In this document: positions 7,832 through 14,369 of the stretch, in pieces
How the letters are laid out: every line of letters starts with the position of its first letter
Numbering within the stretch: position 1 is the stretch's first letter
Assembly (NCBI GenBank): GCA_963638365.1
Contig: CAVHRK010000080.1
Span: 1 to 15,833, forward strand
Length of the DNA stretch: 15,833 nt
Origin: Suilimivivens sp963638365
GTDB taxonomy: Bacteria > Bacillota > Clostridia > Lachnospirales > Lachnospiraceae
Reading direction: 5' to 3'
The notes under the pieces: model-generated
What the model was told of the DNA's origin: nothing
Database searches by the model: none
The model's input: only the letters and a program-made list of their open reading frames with translations
Translations under genes and position numbers: made by a program

Positions 7832-7861
7832 TGAATAAAAAAATTAAAATCGTTCATAATA
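7832..7861 (+). promoter_or_regulatory. Candidate sigma-G (forespore) promoter
   Basis: TGAATA (7832-7837) and CATAATA (7855-7861) are separated by 17 bases. This meets every position of the Bacillus sigma-G pattern as I know it (GHATR, 17-18 bases, CATNHTA). Transcription would start near 7868, giving a leader of about 55 bases to the small gene at 7923. CATAAT could also serve as a sigma-A -10, but no sigma-A -35 is present at the right distance. Confidence 0.5.
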
Positions 7862-7922
7862 CTCCTGTAACAAAAAATTATATTAAGCCGTAGATAGATC
7901 AGACGGCGGAATGTGAGGAATT

Positions 7923-8072
7923 ATGTCTAAGAACGATTACAGTGAAAACAAGACAACCAATTCTCAGGGAAGTACTTCTTCCAAGGATTCTCAGAATTCT
8001 TCCAAGAATTCCCAGAAGAACCAGTCTACCAACAGCTCTAAGGACAAAAATACCAACAAGAGCGATTATTAA
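7923..8072 (+). CDS. 49-residue Ser/Asn/Lys-rich disordered peptide, candidate spore protein
   Basis: I do not recognise a named family. The product starts MSKNDYSENK and ends TNKSDY; 31 of 49 residues are Ser (14), Asn (9) or Lys (8), with Gln and Thr making up much of the rest. Apart from the initiator Met and two Tyr it has no large hydrophobic residues, so it should be disordered and highly soluble, with a slight positive charge. TGAGGAA lies just before the ATG, a separate intrinsic terminator follows the stop by 8 bases, and a sigma-G-like promoter precedes it. Together these suggest a real monocistronic gene. By composition it recalls gamma-type small acid-soluble spore proteins, but no alignment supports that. 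It is too short for many gene callers. Confidence 0.68.
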   Translation: MSKNDYSENKTTNSQGSTSSKDSQNSSKNSQKNQSTNSSKDKNTNKSDY

Positions 8073-8080
8073 GACCAACG

Positions 8081-8110
8081 GAGGCGCCCTTTATGGGGCG
8101 CCTTTGTTTG
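8081..8110 (+). terminator. Intrinsic terminator of the small peptide gene
   Basis: GGCGCCC (8083-8089) pairs with GGGCGCC (8096-8102), extended by A-T and G-T pairs, with a 6-base loop and a following TTTGTTT tract. It starts 8 bases after the stop codon. Confidence 0.88.
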
Positions 8111-8127
8111 GCCTTAAAAACTCTTTG

Positions 8128-8156
8128 TTGCCTGAAAAAGACAGGTATGTTATCCT
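8128..8156 (+). promoter_or_regulatory. Candidate sigma-A promoter for the methyltransferase gene
   Basis: TTGCCT (8128-8133) and TATCCT (8151-8156) are spaced by 17 bases, each matching consensus in four of six positions. It lies between the upstream terminator and the next gene, so some promoter is needed here. Confidence 0.38.
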
Positions 8157-8225
8157 TTGAAGAGAGTCAGACGATGCCGGTAACTGAAAGGCATGGTGAT
8201 AAAGAGTAGAAACGAAGGTTGGAAA

Positions 8226-9374
8226 ATGGAACGATTAGAATTGATTGCCCCTTGTCATTTTGGACTGGAGGCAGTTTTAAAAAGAGAAATACTGGATCTT
8301 GGATATGAGATTATCCGTGTAGAAGATGGAAGAATCCTGTTTGAAGGAGATGCAGAAGCGGTATGCCGGGCGAATATTTATCTGCGTACGGCAGAACGAA
8401 TCCTGATCAAAGCCGGAGAATTTCATGCAGAAACCTTCGAGGATCTGTTCCAGGGAACGAAAGCAATTCCATGGGAGCATTACATACCGGTGAATGGTAA
8501 GTTTTATGTGACGAAAGCAGCCAGTGTGAAGAGTAAGCTGTTCAGCCCTTCGGATATTCAGTCCATTATGAAGAAGGCTATGGTGGAACGAATGAAGGAG
8601 ATTCATCACATCAGTTGGTTTGCAGAGGATGGCGATCTTTTCCCAGTGCGGGCATTTCTTCATAAGGATGAGGTGCTGGTTGGGATTGATACGACCGGAG
8701 AATCCTTACATAAAAGAGGATACCGTAAACTGACCGCCAAGGCACCGATTGCCGAGAATCTGGCGGCAGCCCTGATTATGCTCACTCCATGGAGAGGAAA
8801 CCGTATTCTTGTGGATCCGTTTTGTGGAAGTGGAACGTTTCCGATTGAGGCAGCGATGATGGCGGCCCATATGGCACCGGGAGTGAACCGGAGCTTCACG
8901 GCAATGACCTGGAATCATCTGATTCCGGAAAAGGAATGGACGGAAGTGCGTGAAGAAGCGAAGGAAGAGATTGACCTGAATGTGGAAACGGACATTCAGG
9001 GATATGATCTGGATGAAACGATGGTGGAGTATGCAAGGCAGAATGCACGTCTTGCAGGTGTAGATCATTTAATCCATTTCCAGAAGCGAGGAGTGGATCA
9101 GTTAAGCCATAGCAGGAAATACGGTTTTGTGATTACAAATCCTCCCTATGGAGAGCGGCTGGAAGAAAAGGAAGCGCTTTTTGATCTGTATCATACGATT
9201 GGTGAACGGTTTAAGAAGCTGGATGACTGGTCACTGTATCTGATCACTTCTTATGATAAAGCACAGGAAGCACTCGGACTTAAGGCAGATAAGAACCGTA
9301 AAATATATAATGGAATGATGAAGACCTACTTTTATCAGTTCCCCGGGCCAAAACCACCTAAGAAAAATCCCTGA
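8226..9374 (+). CDS. ypsC: THUMP-domain SAM-dependent RNA methyltransferase (YpsC/RlmL-N type)
   Basis: Predicted to methylate a guanine N2 in ribosomal RNA, as does the related N-terminal half of E. coli RlmL (m2G2445 of 23S rRNA). The product begins MERLELIAPCHFGLEAVLKR, the standard family N-terminus, followed by a THUMP RNA-binding region at about residues 45-155. The Rossmann methyltransferase domain has the SAM motif VDPFCGSGT at 196-204 and the catalytic NPPYGER motif at 305-311. I chose ATG 8226 (382 residues, close to Bacillus YpsC) because AAGG lies 7 bases upstream; the frame is open to ATG 8193, which would add 11 residues foreign to the family. The exact target base in this organism is unproved. 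The amidase-like gene follows after 61 bases. Confidence 0.92.
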   Translation: MERLELIAPCHFGLEAVLKREILDLGYEIIRVEDGRILFEGDAEAVCRANIYLRTAERILIKAGEFHAETFEDLFQGTKAIPWEHYIPVNGKFYVTKAASVKSKLFSPSDIQSIMKKAMVERMKEIHHISWFAEDGDLFPVRAFLHKDEVLVGIDTTGESLHKRGYRKLTAKAPIAENLAAALIMLTPWRGNRILVDPFCGSGTFPIEAAMMAAHMAPGVNRSFTAMTWNHLIPEKEWTEVREEAKEEIDLNVETDIQGYDLDETMVEYARQNARLAGVDHLIHFQKRGVDQLSHSRKYGFVITNPPYGERLEEKEALFDLYHTIGERFKKLDDWSLYLITSYDKAQEALGLKADKNRKIYNGMMKTYFYQFPGPKPPKKNP

Positions 9375-9435
9375 GATCTATGTAGAAATCTGCAGATCTT
9401 ATGTATATATGATATAAGGATCGGAAGGAAGGATT

Positions 9436-10500
9436 ATGCAGCAGAAATTGATGAAGAAAACGACGGTGCTGGTGTGTCTGTTTTCTGTAATAGCATTAGG
9501 ACTGATCATCGGGTTATCCACAACGAAGGTGGTTACCATTACAGAGGTTGCACAGGATGAAGTTGTGAGAACCAAGGATGCGATTGATCAGCAGGCTTCT
9601 TCGGCGGCTTCTGAAAATGTGCTTGTCTTTGATACGGAGGAAGCAACGGATTACCTCTGTATTCCGTTGCCGGAGGGAAGTAAGGCGGAAGAAATCACCA
9701 TAGAGAATCATTATATGGATCAGGAGCTTTATGTGCTGATCCAGAATGTACAGGGGTCATTTTATGCAGAGCATGCGCTGAGAGGAAACCGGACCGGTGT
9801 AGAAGCGGGCGTTTATCACGAAACGGAGGATGGCGTTGCATTGATTTTTAATCTGGCGCAGGTTTATGAGTATCGTACGGTGTTTGAAAATAATGAGTTG
9901 TACATCAGTTTTTTAAATCCGAGGGAAATATATAATCAGATTGTTGTGATTGATCCCTCCTGTGGAGGACTGGACAGAGGCAGGGCAGGAAATGGTATTA
10001 TAGAGAAGGAACTGACACTTCAGATTGCAAAGAAGCTGAAAGAAAAACTCGATGAAAGTAAGATCAAGGCATATTATACAAGAATGGACGATGTGAATCC
10101 TGGCGCAGAGCAGAGAGTAGAGCTTGCCAATGAAGTAAAAGCGGACATGTATATTGAAATATCTGTGGATAGCAGGGAAGAGGAAGCGGTATACGGAGTG
10201 AGCACGGTCTACAATGATCAGTATTTCATTCCGGGGTTTGGCAGCGTGGAGCTGGCGGATCTTCTGGAAAGGGAACTGGCATCGGAGATTAAGACCAAGG
10301 CGTTAGGGCTTGAAAAGGCGTCTGAAGAAAGCGGGCTGCGATATGCAACGGTTCCGGCTGCCGAGGTACGCGTGGGATGTCTGTCCAACAAACAGGAAGC
10401 GATCCTTTTGAAGCGTGAGGATTATATTGAAAAAATTGCAAATGGCATTTATAATGCTATTATTAGTTCATATGAGACTTATTTAACCGAAGAACACTAA
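9436..10500 (+). CDS. Membrane-anchored amidase_3-fold protein, probably catalytically inactive
   Basis: An N-terminal hydrophobic segment (about residues 8-28) forms a signal anchor, putting the rest outside the cell. Residues 60-160 are a beta-rich region that may correspond to an AMIN-like wall-binding domain. Residues 168-345 align well to N-acetylmuramoyl-L-alanine amidase (amidase_3), including IVVIDP, NGIIEKELTLQIA, TR..D and LSN landmarks. However, key residues differ: the zinc His of DPGHGG is Cys (C176 in DPSCGG), the second zinc His of SIHxN is Ser (S243 in EISVDS), and the catalytic Glu of VExGF is Arg (R312 in VRVGC). Only the zinc Glu (E190) is kept. By family knowledge this should not cleave peptidoglycan; it may bind wall or regulate another enzyme. 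The frame is intact, so it is not an obvious pseudogene. GGAAGG precedes the start. Confidence 0.85.
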   Translation: MQQKLMKKTTVLVCLFSVIALGLIIGLSTTKVVTITEVAQDEVVRTKDAIDQQASSAASENVLVFDTEEATDYLCIPLPEGSKAEEITIENHYMDQELYVLIQNVQGSFYAEHALRGNRTGVEAGVYHETEDGVALIFNLAQVYEYRTVFENNELYISFLNPREIYNQIVVIDPSCGGLDRGRAGNGIIEKELTLQIAKKLKEKLDESKIKAYYTRMDDVNPGAEQRVELANEVKADMYIEISVDSREEEAVYGVSTVYNDQYFIPGFGSVELADLLERELASEIKTKALGLEKASEESGLRYATVPAAEVRVGCLSNKQEAILLKREDYIEKIANGIYNAIISSYETYLTEEH

Positions 10501-10519
10501 ATAGAGCGAGGTATGCGGA

Positions 10520-11152
10520 ATGTCCCGTATTATTTTTGCAACAGGAAATCAGAATAAAATGAGAGAGATCCGTGAGATTATGCAGGGATTTCAGGTGAAT
10601 GGAGAAGAAGTGGAGATCCTGTCCATGAAGGAAGCAGGAGTCTTTACGGATATTGTTGAGGACGGAACGACCTTTGTGGAGAATGCGTCCATTAAGGCTA
10701 GGGCTATCGCAGCTCTTGTGCCGGGTGATTTTGTCATGGCAGATGATTCGGGGCTGGAGATTGATGCCCTCAATAAAGAGCCTGGGATTTATTCTGCAAG
10801 ATATCTGGGCGAGGATACCTCCTATGAGATTAAAAATGCGAACCTGATCGAACGTCTTAACAGAGTCCCGGATGAAAAGCGGACAGCGAGGTTTGTCTGT
10901 GCGATTGCAACGGTGATGCCGGATGGAACACTGCTTACGGCAGAAGGTACGATCGAAGGAAGAATCGGTTATGAAGAACGGGGAAAGAATGGTTTCGGCT
11001 ATGATCCGATTTTTCTGGTTCCGCCTTATGTACAGACTTCTGCAGAACTGACCGAAGAGGAGAAGAATGCTATCAGTCACAGAGGCAATGCATTACGTTC
11101 CATGAGACAAAAGATTGAGGGGTACATGAATGAAGGTACTGATTGTAAGTGA
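10520..11152 (+). CDS. rdgB: XTP/dITP diphosphatase (RdgB/HAM1 family)
   Basis: Hydrolyses the non-canonical nucleotides ITP, dITP and XTP to monophosphates plus pyrophosphate, keeping deaminated purines out of DNA and RNA. Visible motifs are the N-terminal FATGNQNKMREI (TGN at 8-10, K13), ADDSGLEIDAL (74-84) with the catalytic Asp pair, PGIYSARYLGE, GKNGFGYDPIF and the C-terminal SHRGNALRSM. At 210 residues it is slightly longer than E. coli RdgB, by a short C-terminal tail. GAGG lies 8 bases before the ATG. It follows the amidase-like gene by 19 bases and overlaps the next gene by 23 bases, so these three are very likely one transcript. Confidence 0.96.
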   Translation: MSRIIFATGNQNKMREIREIMQGFQVNGEEVEILSMKEAGVFTDIVEDGTTFVENASIKARAIAALVPGDFVMADDSGLEIDALNKEPGIYSARYLGEDTSYEIKNANLIERLNRVPDEKRTARFVCAIATVMPDGTLLTAEGTIEGRIGYEERGKNGFGYDPIFLVPPYVQTSAELTEEEKNAISHRGNALRSMRQKIEGYMNEGTDCK

Positions 11153-11615
11153 TACACATAGACAGAATGAGAATTTTATGCAGGTGGTGGACATGGAGGA
11201 GCCCGTCGATCTGCTGATTCATTGCGGAGATATTGAAGGAAGCGAGTATCTGATCAGTCAGAAGGCCGGGTGTCCTGTTTATATGGTAGCGGGAAATAAC
11301 GATTTCTTTTCGGATCTGCCCAGGGAAAAGGAGTTTCAGATCGGGAAATATAAGGTATGGCTTGTTCATGGAAACACCTATGGAGTATCACTGGGAAATC
11401 AGGAACTGAAGCAGGAGGCGCGTGACAGGGGCGTGGATATTGTCATGTACGGACATACGCATAAGCCGGTTGTAGACCGGGACAAAGATCTCATTGCCAT
11501 TAATCCGGGATCGCTGACCTATCCCCGCCAGGAGGGAAGAAGGCCGTCCTATATTGTGATGACGATTGAGGACGGAATCAGGCAGGATGTAAGCTTTGAG
11601 ATCCGGTATCTGTAG
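11130..11615 (+). CDS. yfcE: YfcE/MJ0936-family metallophosphoesterase
   Basis: A small calcineurin-like phosphoesterase that needs two divalent metals and, in characterised relatives, hydrolyses phosphodiesters. All family motifs are present in 161 residues: SDTH (D8, H10), CGD (D34), GNND (55-58), VHG (H80) and GHTH (108-111). The start overlaps the end of rdgB by 23 bases, with GAGGGG at 11117-11122 inside rdgB seven bases upstream, implying translational coupling. The rdgB-yfcE pairing recurs in Firmicutes (Bacillus ysnA-ysnB is an example). The physiological substrate is unknown. No hairpin terminator is seen after it. Confidence 0.93.
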   Translation: MKVLIVSDTHRQNENFMQVVDMEEPVDLLIHCGDIEGSEYLISQKAGCPVYMVAGNNDFFSDLPREKEFQIGKYKVWLVHGNTYGVSLGNQELKQEARDRGVDIVMYGHTHKPVVDRDKDLIAINPGSLTYPRQEGRRPSYIVMTIEDGIRQDVSFEIRYL

Positions 11616-11650
11616 GAATAAAAAATTATGATAAAAACCCTAAAAATTAG

Positions 11651-11679
11651 TTGACATTGTTTAGATGATACCATATAAT
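11651..11679 (+). promoter_or_regulatory. Consensus sigma-A promoter of the tRNA cluster
   Basis: TTGACA (11651-11656) and TATAAT (11674-11679) both match consensus in all six positions and are separated by the optimal 17 bases. Transcription should begin near 11686, about 32 bases before tRNA-Pro. Such strength fits a stable-RNA promoter. Confidence 0.93.
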
Positions 11680-11717
11680 ATATTTTGCGTCGTGTGGTGA
11701 AGCGTTTGAACGTCTAC

Positions 11718-11792
11718 CGGGGTGTGGCTCAGCTTGGCTAGAGCGCCTGGTTTGGGACCAGGAGGTCGCAGGTTCGAATCCTGTCACCCCGA
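11718..11792 (+). tRNA. tRNA-Pro(UGG)
   Basis: The 7-bp acceptor CGGGGTG pairs with CACCCCG. The anticodon loop TTTGGGA sits between CCTGG and CCAGG and gives anticodon TGG. The T arm contains GGTTCGAATCC. The discriminator is A and CCA is not encoded. Confidence 0.96.
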
Positions 11793-11798
11793 TTATAT

Positions 11799-11869
11799 GC
11801 GGGTGTAGTTCAATGGTAGAACACCAGCCTTCCAAGCTGGATACGTGGGTTCGATTCCCATCACCCGCT
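11799..11869 (+). tRNA. tRNA-Gly(UCC)
   Basis: The acceptor GCGGGTG pairs with CACCCGC. The anticodon loop CTTCCAA lies between CCAGC and GCTGG, giving TCC. The T arm contains GGTTCGATTCC. The discriminator is T, usual for bacterial tRNA-Gly, and CCA is not encoded. Confidence 0.96.
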
Positions 11870-11874
11870 TATAT

Positions 11875-11948
<74 letters not shown>

Positions 11949-11980
11949 TTTGAGAGATGGATGAAACCTTTCTCACATAT

Positions 11981-12055
11981 GGTGGGTATGGCGCAGTTGG
12001 TTAGCGCGCCAGATTGTGGCTCTGGAGGCCGAGGGTTCGAGTCCCTCTATCCACC
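11981..12055 (+). tRNA. tRNA-His(GUG)
   Basis: The acceptor GTGGGTA (11982-11988) pairs with TATCCAC (12048-12054, one G-T pair). The extra 5' G at 11981 faces discriminator C at 12055, the diagnostic feature of tRNA-His. The anticodon loop TTGTGGC lies between CCAGA and TCTGG, giving GTG. Confidence 0.96.
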
Positions 12056-12117
12056 TTACCCGGGGTTGTCCCAGGGGACAAGCTTGGTGAGGAACCGGTA
12101 GAGTACGGTTCGTTTAA

Positions 12118-12189
12118 TGGGCTATCGCCAAGCGGTAAGGCACAGGGTTTTGATCCCTGCATTCGCTGGTTCGAATCCAGCTAGCCCAG
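12118..12189 (+). tRNA. tRNA-Gln(UUG)
   Basis: The acceptor TGGGCTA pairs with TAGCCCA. The anticodon loop TTTTGAT lies between CAGGG and CCCTG, giving TTG. The discriminator is G. The 62-base gap before it, after tRNA-His, holds a small hairpin (TTGTCC with GGACAA near 12066-12081) but no other recognisable gene. Confidence 0.96.
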
Positions 12190-12200
12190 CTTATAGATAT

Positions 12201-12273
12201 GGGCCACTAGCTCAGGTGGTAGAGCACTTGACTTTTAATCAAGTTGTCCCGGGTTCGAGTCCCGGGTGGCTCA
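12201..12273 (+). tRNA. tRNA-Lys(UUU)
   Basis: The acceptor GGGCCAC pairs with GTGGCTC (one G-T pair). The anticodon loop CTTTTAA lies between CTTGA and TCAAG, giving TTT. The T arm has a GC-rich CCCGG/CCGGG stem. CCA is not encoded. Confidence 0.96.
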
Positions 12274-12289
12274 TTATAAATTTTTATTC

Positions 12290-12319
12290 CGGCGCCGCGT
12301 ATGTAGCGCCGTTTGTCAT
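12290..12319 (+). terminator. Probable weak terminator of the tRNA cluster
   Basis: CGGCGC (12290-12295) pairs with GCGCCG (12306-12311) around a 10-base loop, followed by TTTGTCATTT. The T tract is interrupted, so read-through into the MATE gene, which has no obvious promoter of its own, is plausible. Confidence 0.5.
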
Positions 12320-12336
12320 TTAAAGAAAGGATTCCT

Positions 12337-13698
12337 ATGGAACAGAAAGAAAATAAAATGGGCGTGATGCCCGTCAACAAACTTTTAATCAGTATGTCCC
12401 TGCCAATGATGATTTCCATGCTGGTGCAGGCGCTTTATAACATCGTAGACAGCATCTTTGTATCGAGAATTGATGAAAATGCCCTGACAGCAGTTTCACT
12501 GGCTTTCCCTTTGCAGACATTGATGATTGCGTTGGGAACAGGTACGGGTGTCGGAATTAATGCTTTGTTATCGAAGTCTCTTGGCGAGAGGGATTTTGAG
12601 AAAGCAGATAAGACCGCAGAGAACGGTGTTTTCCTTGCTCTGGTAAACTATGTGGTATTCTGTTTGATCGGTCTTCTCTTAACGAAGCCCTTTTATTTAA
12701 GCCAGACAAAGGATCCCCAGATTGTAGAGTATGGGGTACAGTATTTACGGATTGTATGTTGCTGCTCCTTTGGTATGTATGCACAGTTTGTATTTGAGAG
12801 GCTTTTGCAGTCAACCGGTAAAACCGTTTATACCATGATTACGCAGAGCATTGGGGCAATTATTAATATCATTCTGGATCCCATCTTTATTTTCGGCTAT
12901 TTCGGTGTGCCGAAGATGGGTGTTGCCGGTGCGGCAATTGCTACTGTAATCGGACAGATTATCGCAGGAACCATTGCCTGTATCATTAATCTTAAGGTCA
13001 ATACCGAGATTCACCTTCGGATTAAGGGGTTCCGGCCGAATGGAAGAATCATCGGGATGATTTATGAAGTGGGTATTCCTTCTATTATTATGCAGTCCAT
13101 CGGATCGGTCATGACCTATGGCATGAATAAGATTCTGCTTGGATTCAGTTCTACGGCAGCTGCAGTATTTGGGGTGTACTTCAAGCTCCAGAGCTTTATC
13201 TTTATGCCGGTATTCGGACTGAATAATGGCATGGTGCCGATTATCGCCTATAATTACGGTGCGGGTAAACGGGATCGAATGATGAAAACCTTAAAGCTCA
13301 GTATTCTGTATGCAGTAATCCTGATGCTGATCGGTTTCCTGGTCTTCCAGATTACACCGGACAGCTTACTTGGCCTGTTTGATGCATCAGAAACGATGCT
13401 TGCAATCGGACGCCCGGCACTCCGGATTATCAGTATCAGTTTCCTGCTTGCAGGTTTTTCGATTGTGTGTGGCTCCATGTTCCAGGCACTTGGAAATGGC
13501 GTATACAGTATGCTGGTGTCCGTGGCCAGACAGTTGATTGTACTTCTTCCCGTTGCATACCTGCTTTCCAGAACGGGGAATATCGATATGGTATGGTGGT
13601 CCTTCCCGATTGCAGAGCTGGTATCCGGCGGATTAACGGTATTCTTCCTTGTGCGGATTTATCGCAGGGTGATCGTGCATATCGGTGAAACGGCATAA
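12337..13698 (+). CDS. MATE-family efflux transporter
   Basis: Cation-coupled multidrug/organic-compound exporter of the inner membrane. The 453-residue product is the usual MATE length with about twelve hydrophobic helices. Family landmarks include the N-terminal KLLISMSLPMMISMLVQALY and VDSIFVSRIDENALTAVSLAFP, GTGTGVGINALLSKSLGE, ILDPIFIFGYFGVPKMGVAGAAIATVI, and the mid-protein MPVFGLNNGMVPIIAYNYGA. It resembles the MepA-like branch common in Clostridia. I chose ATG 12337 with AAAGG six bases upstream; the frame is open to a TTG at 12313 that overlaps the candidate terminator hairpin and is unlikely to be used. Its substrate cannot be predicted. It sits between two tRNA transcription units. 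Confidence 0.93.
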   Translation: MEQKENKMGVMPVNKLLISMSLPMMISMLVQALYNIVDSIFVSRIDENALTAVSLAFPLQTLMIALGTGTGVGINALLSKSLGERDFEKADKTAENGVFLALVNYVVFCLIGLLLTKPFYLSQTKDPQIVEYGVQYLRIVCCCSFGMYAQFVFERLLQSTGKTVYTMITQSIGAIINIILDPIFIFGYFGVPKMGVAGAAIATVIGQIIAGTIACIINLKVNTEIHLRIKGFRPNGRIIGMIYEVGIPSIIMQSIGSVMTYGMNKILLGFSSTAAAVFGVYFKLQSFIFMPVFGLNNGMVPIIAYNYGAGKRDRMMKTLKLSILYAVILMLIGFLVFQITPDSLLGLFDASETMLAIGRPALRIISISFLLAGFSIVCGSMFQALGNGVYSMLVSVARQLIVLLPVAYLLSRTGNIDMVWWSFPIAELVSGGLTVFFLVRIYRRVIVHIGETA

Positions 13699-13754
13699 AG
13701 GAGTAAGGTTGATCAGGCAGGATGAATTGTGTAAGATGAATTATGAAAATCACA

Positions 13755-13783
13755 TTGACAGGCATCGGATGGAATGATAACAT
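13755..13783 (+). promoter_or_regulatory. Sigma-A promoter of tRNA-Leu
   Basis: A perfect -35 TTGACA (13755-13760) is followed after 17 bases by TAACAT (13778-13783, four of six). Transcription would start near 13790, about 16 bases before the tRNA. Confidence 0.7.
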
Positions 13784-13805
13784 AATAAAGTTCCATCAGT
13801 TATAT

Positions 13806-13886
13806 GCGGGTGTGGCGGAATTGGCAGACGCGCTAGATTTAGGTTCTAGTGTCCCCGACGTGCAGGTTCAAGTCCTGTCACCCGCA
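13806..13886 (+). tRNA. tRNA-Leu(UAG)
   Basis: The acceptor GCGGGTG pairs with CACCCGC. The anticodon loop TTTAGGT lies between CTAGA and TCTAG, giving TAG. The long variable arm (GTCCCCGACGTG region) is that expected of a class II tRNA. The discriminator is A, diagnostic for tRNA-Leu, and CCA is not encoded. Confidence 0.96.
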
Positions 13887-13891
13887 TCATA

Positions 13892-13931
13892 ATGCCACCG
13901 TAATTTTGATAGAATTACGGCGGCATTTTTC
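13892..13931 (+). terminator. Intrinsic terminator of tRNA-Leu, group IIC intron target
   Basis: A long stem pairs ATGCC-A-CCGTAATT (13892-13905) with AATTACGG-C-GGCAT (13913-13926), one internal A-C mismatch and a 7-base loop, then TTTTC. The group II intron begins at 13934, seven bases beyond the stem, so this hairpin is both the tRNA terminator and the recognition element for intron insertion. Confidence 0.92.
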
Positions 13932-14369
13932 TAGTGCGCCCGGCGGCGCACGTTTCTAGCCGGTGAAAGTCCGGAATCCGCCCGGTAGTGGGAAGGATAT
14001 AGCCGAAGGCAAGGGTGTCCATCGCGAGGTGGAATCTGAAGGAAGCCGGATGTGGGAACAGACTAACCACGGGCAAATCTCTGGTCTGACGAACAGAAAT
14101 CACATATAAGGTTTCGTATGAGGGTGAGACTGCTTGACAAGCCGAAGCCCAATAACTACACGGAATCATGCGGAATAAATGTGGCAGATGGATGGAGAGA
14201 AAGAAACGTGTGGTACCCGGGGAGGTCTGTGCGGTATGCCTCGAAAGAGGTAACCACTGCCGAAAGCAGTGTTGAACGTACAGAAGTCAGCAGAGGTCAT
14301 AGTAGCCGAAAGGTGAAGGACCGAATCAATGGGAGTCTTAAGTATGACCCGGAAAGGAGGAATGAGCAG

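Noticed and set aside
8277..9068. Minus-strand open frames within the methyltransferase gene
   Set aside because: They are antisense shadows without start signals or family features.
10463..11080. 205-codon minus-strand frame opposite rdgB
   Set aside because: It is long but fully antisense to an intact RdgB with all its motifs, and its translation is Cys/His/Arg/Ser-rich low-quality sequence typical of shadows.
13989..13994. TGGGAA (also at 14053-14058) as EBS1 pairing with the 5' exon TTTCTA through G-U pairs
   Set aside because: The match depends on several wobble pairs, occurs twice, and I cannot place either copy in the right subdomain loop without a folded alignment.
14118..14369. In-frame 84-codon upstream extension of the intron reverse transcriptase
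   Set aside because: This stretch is intron RNA domains I-III, conserved as RNA in other IIC introns, and the strong ribosome binding site points to ATG 14370; the open frame is incidental.
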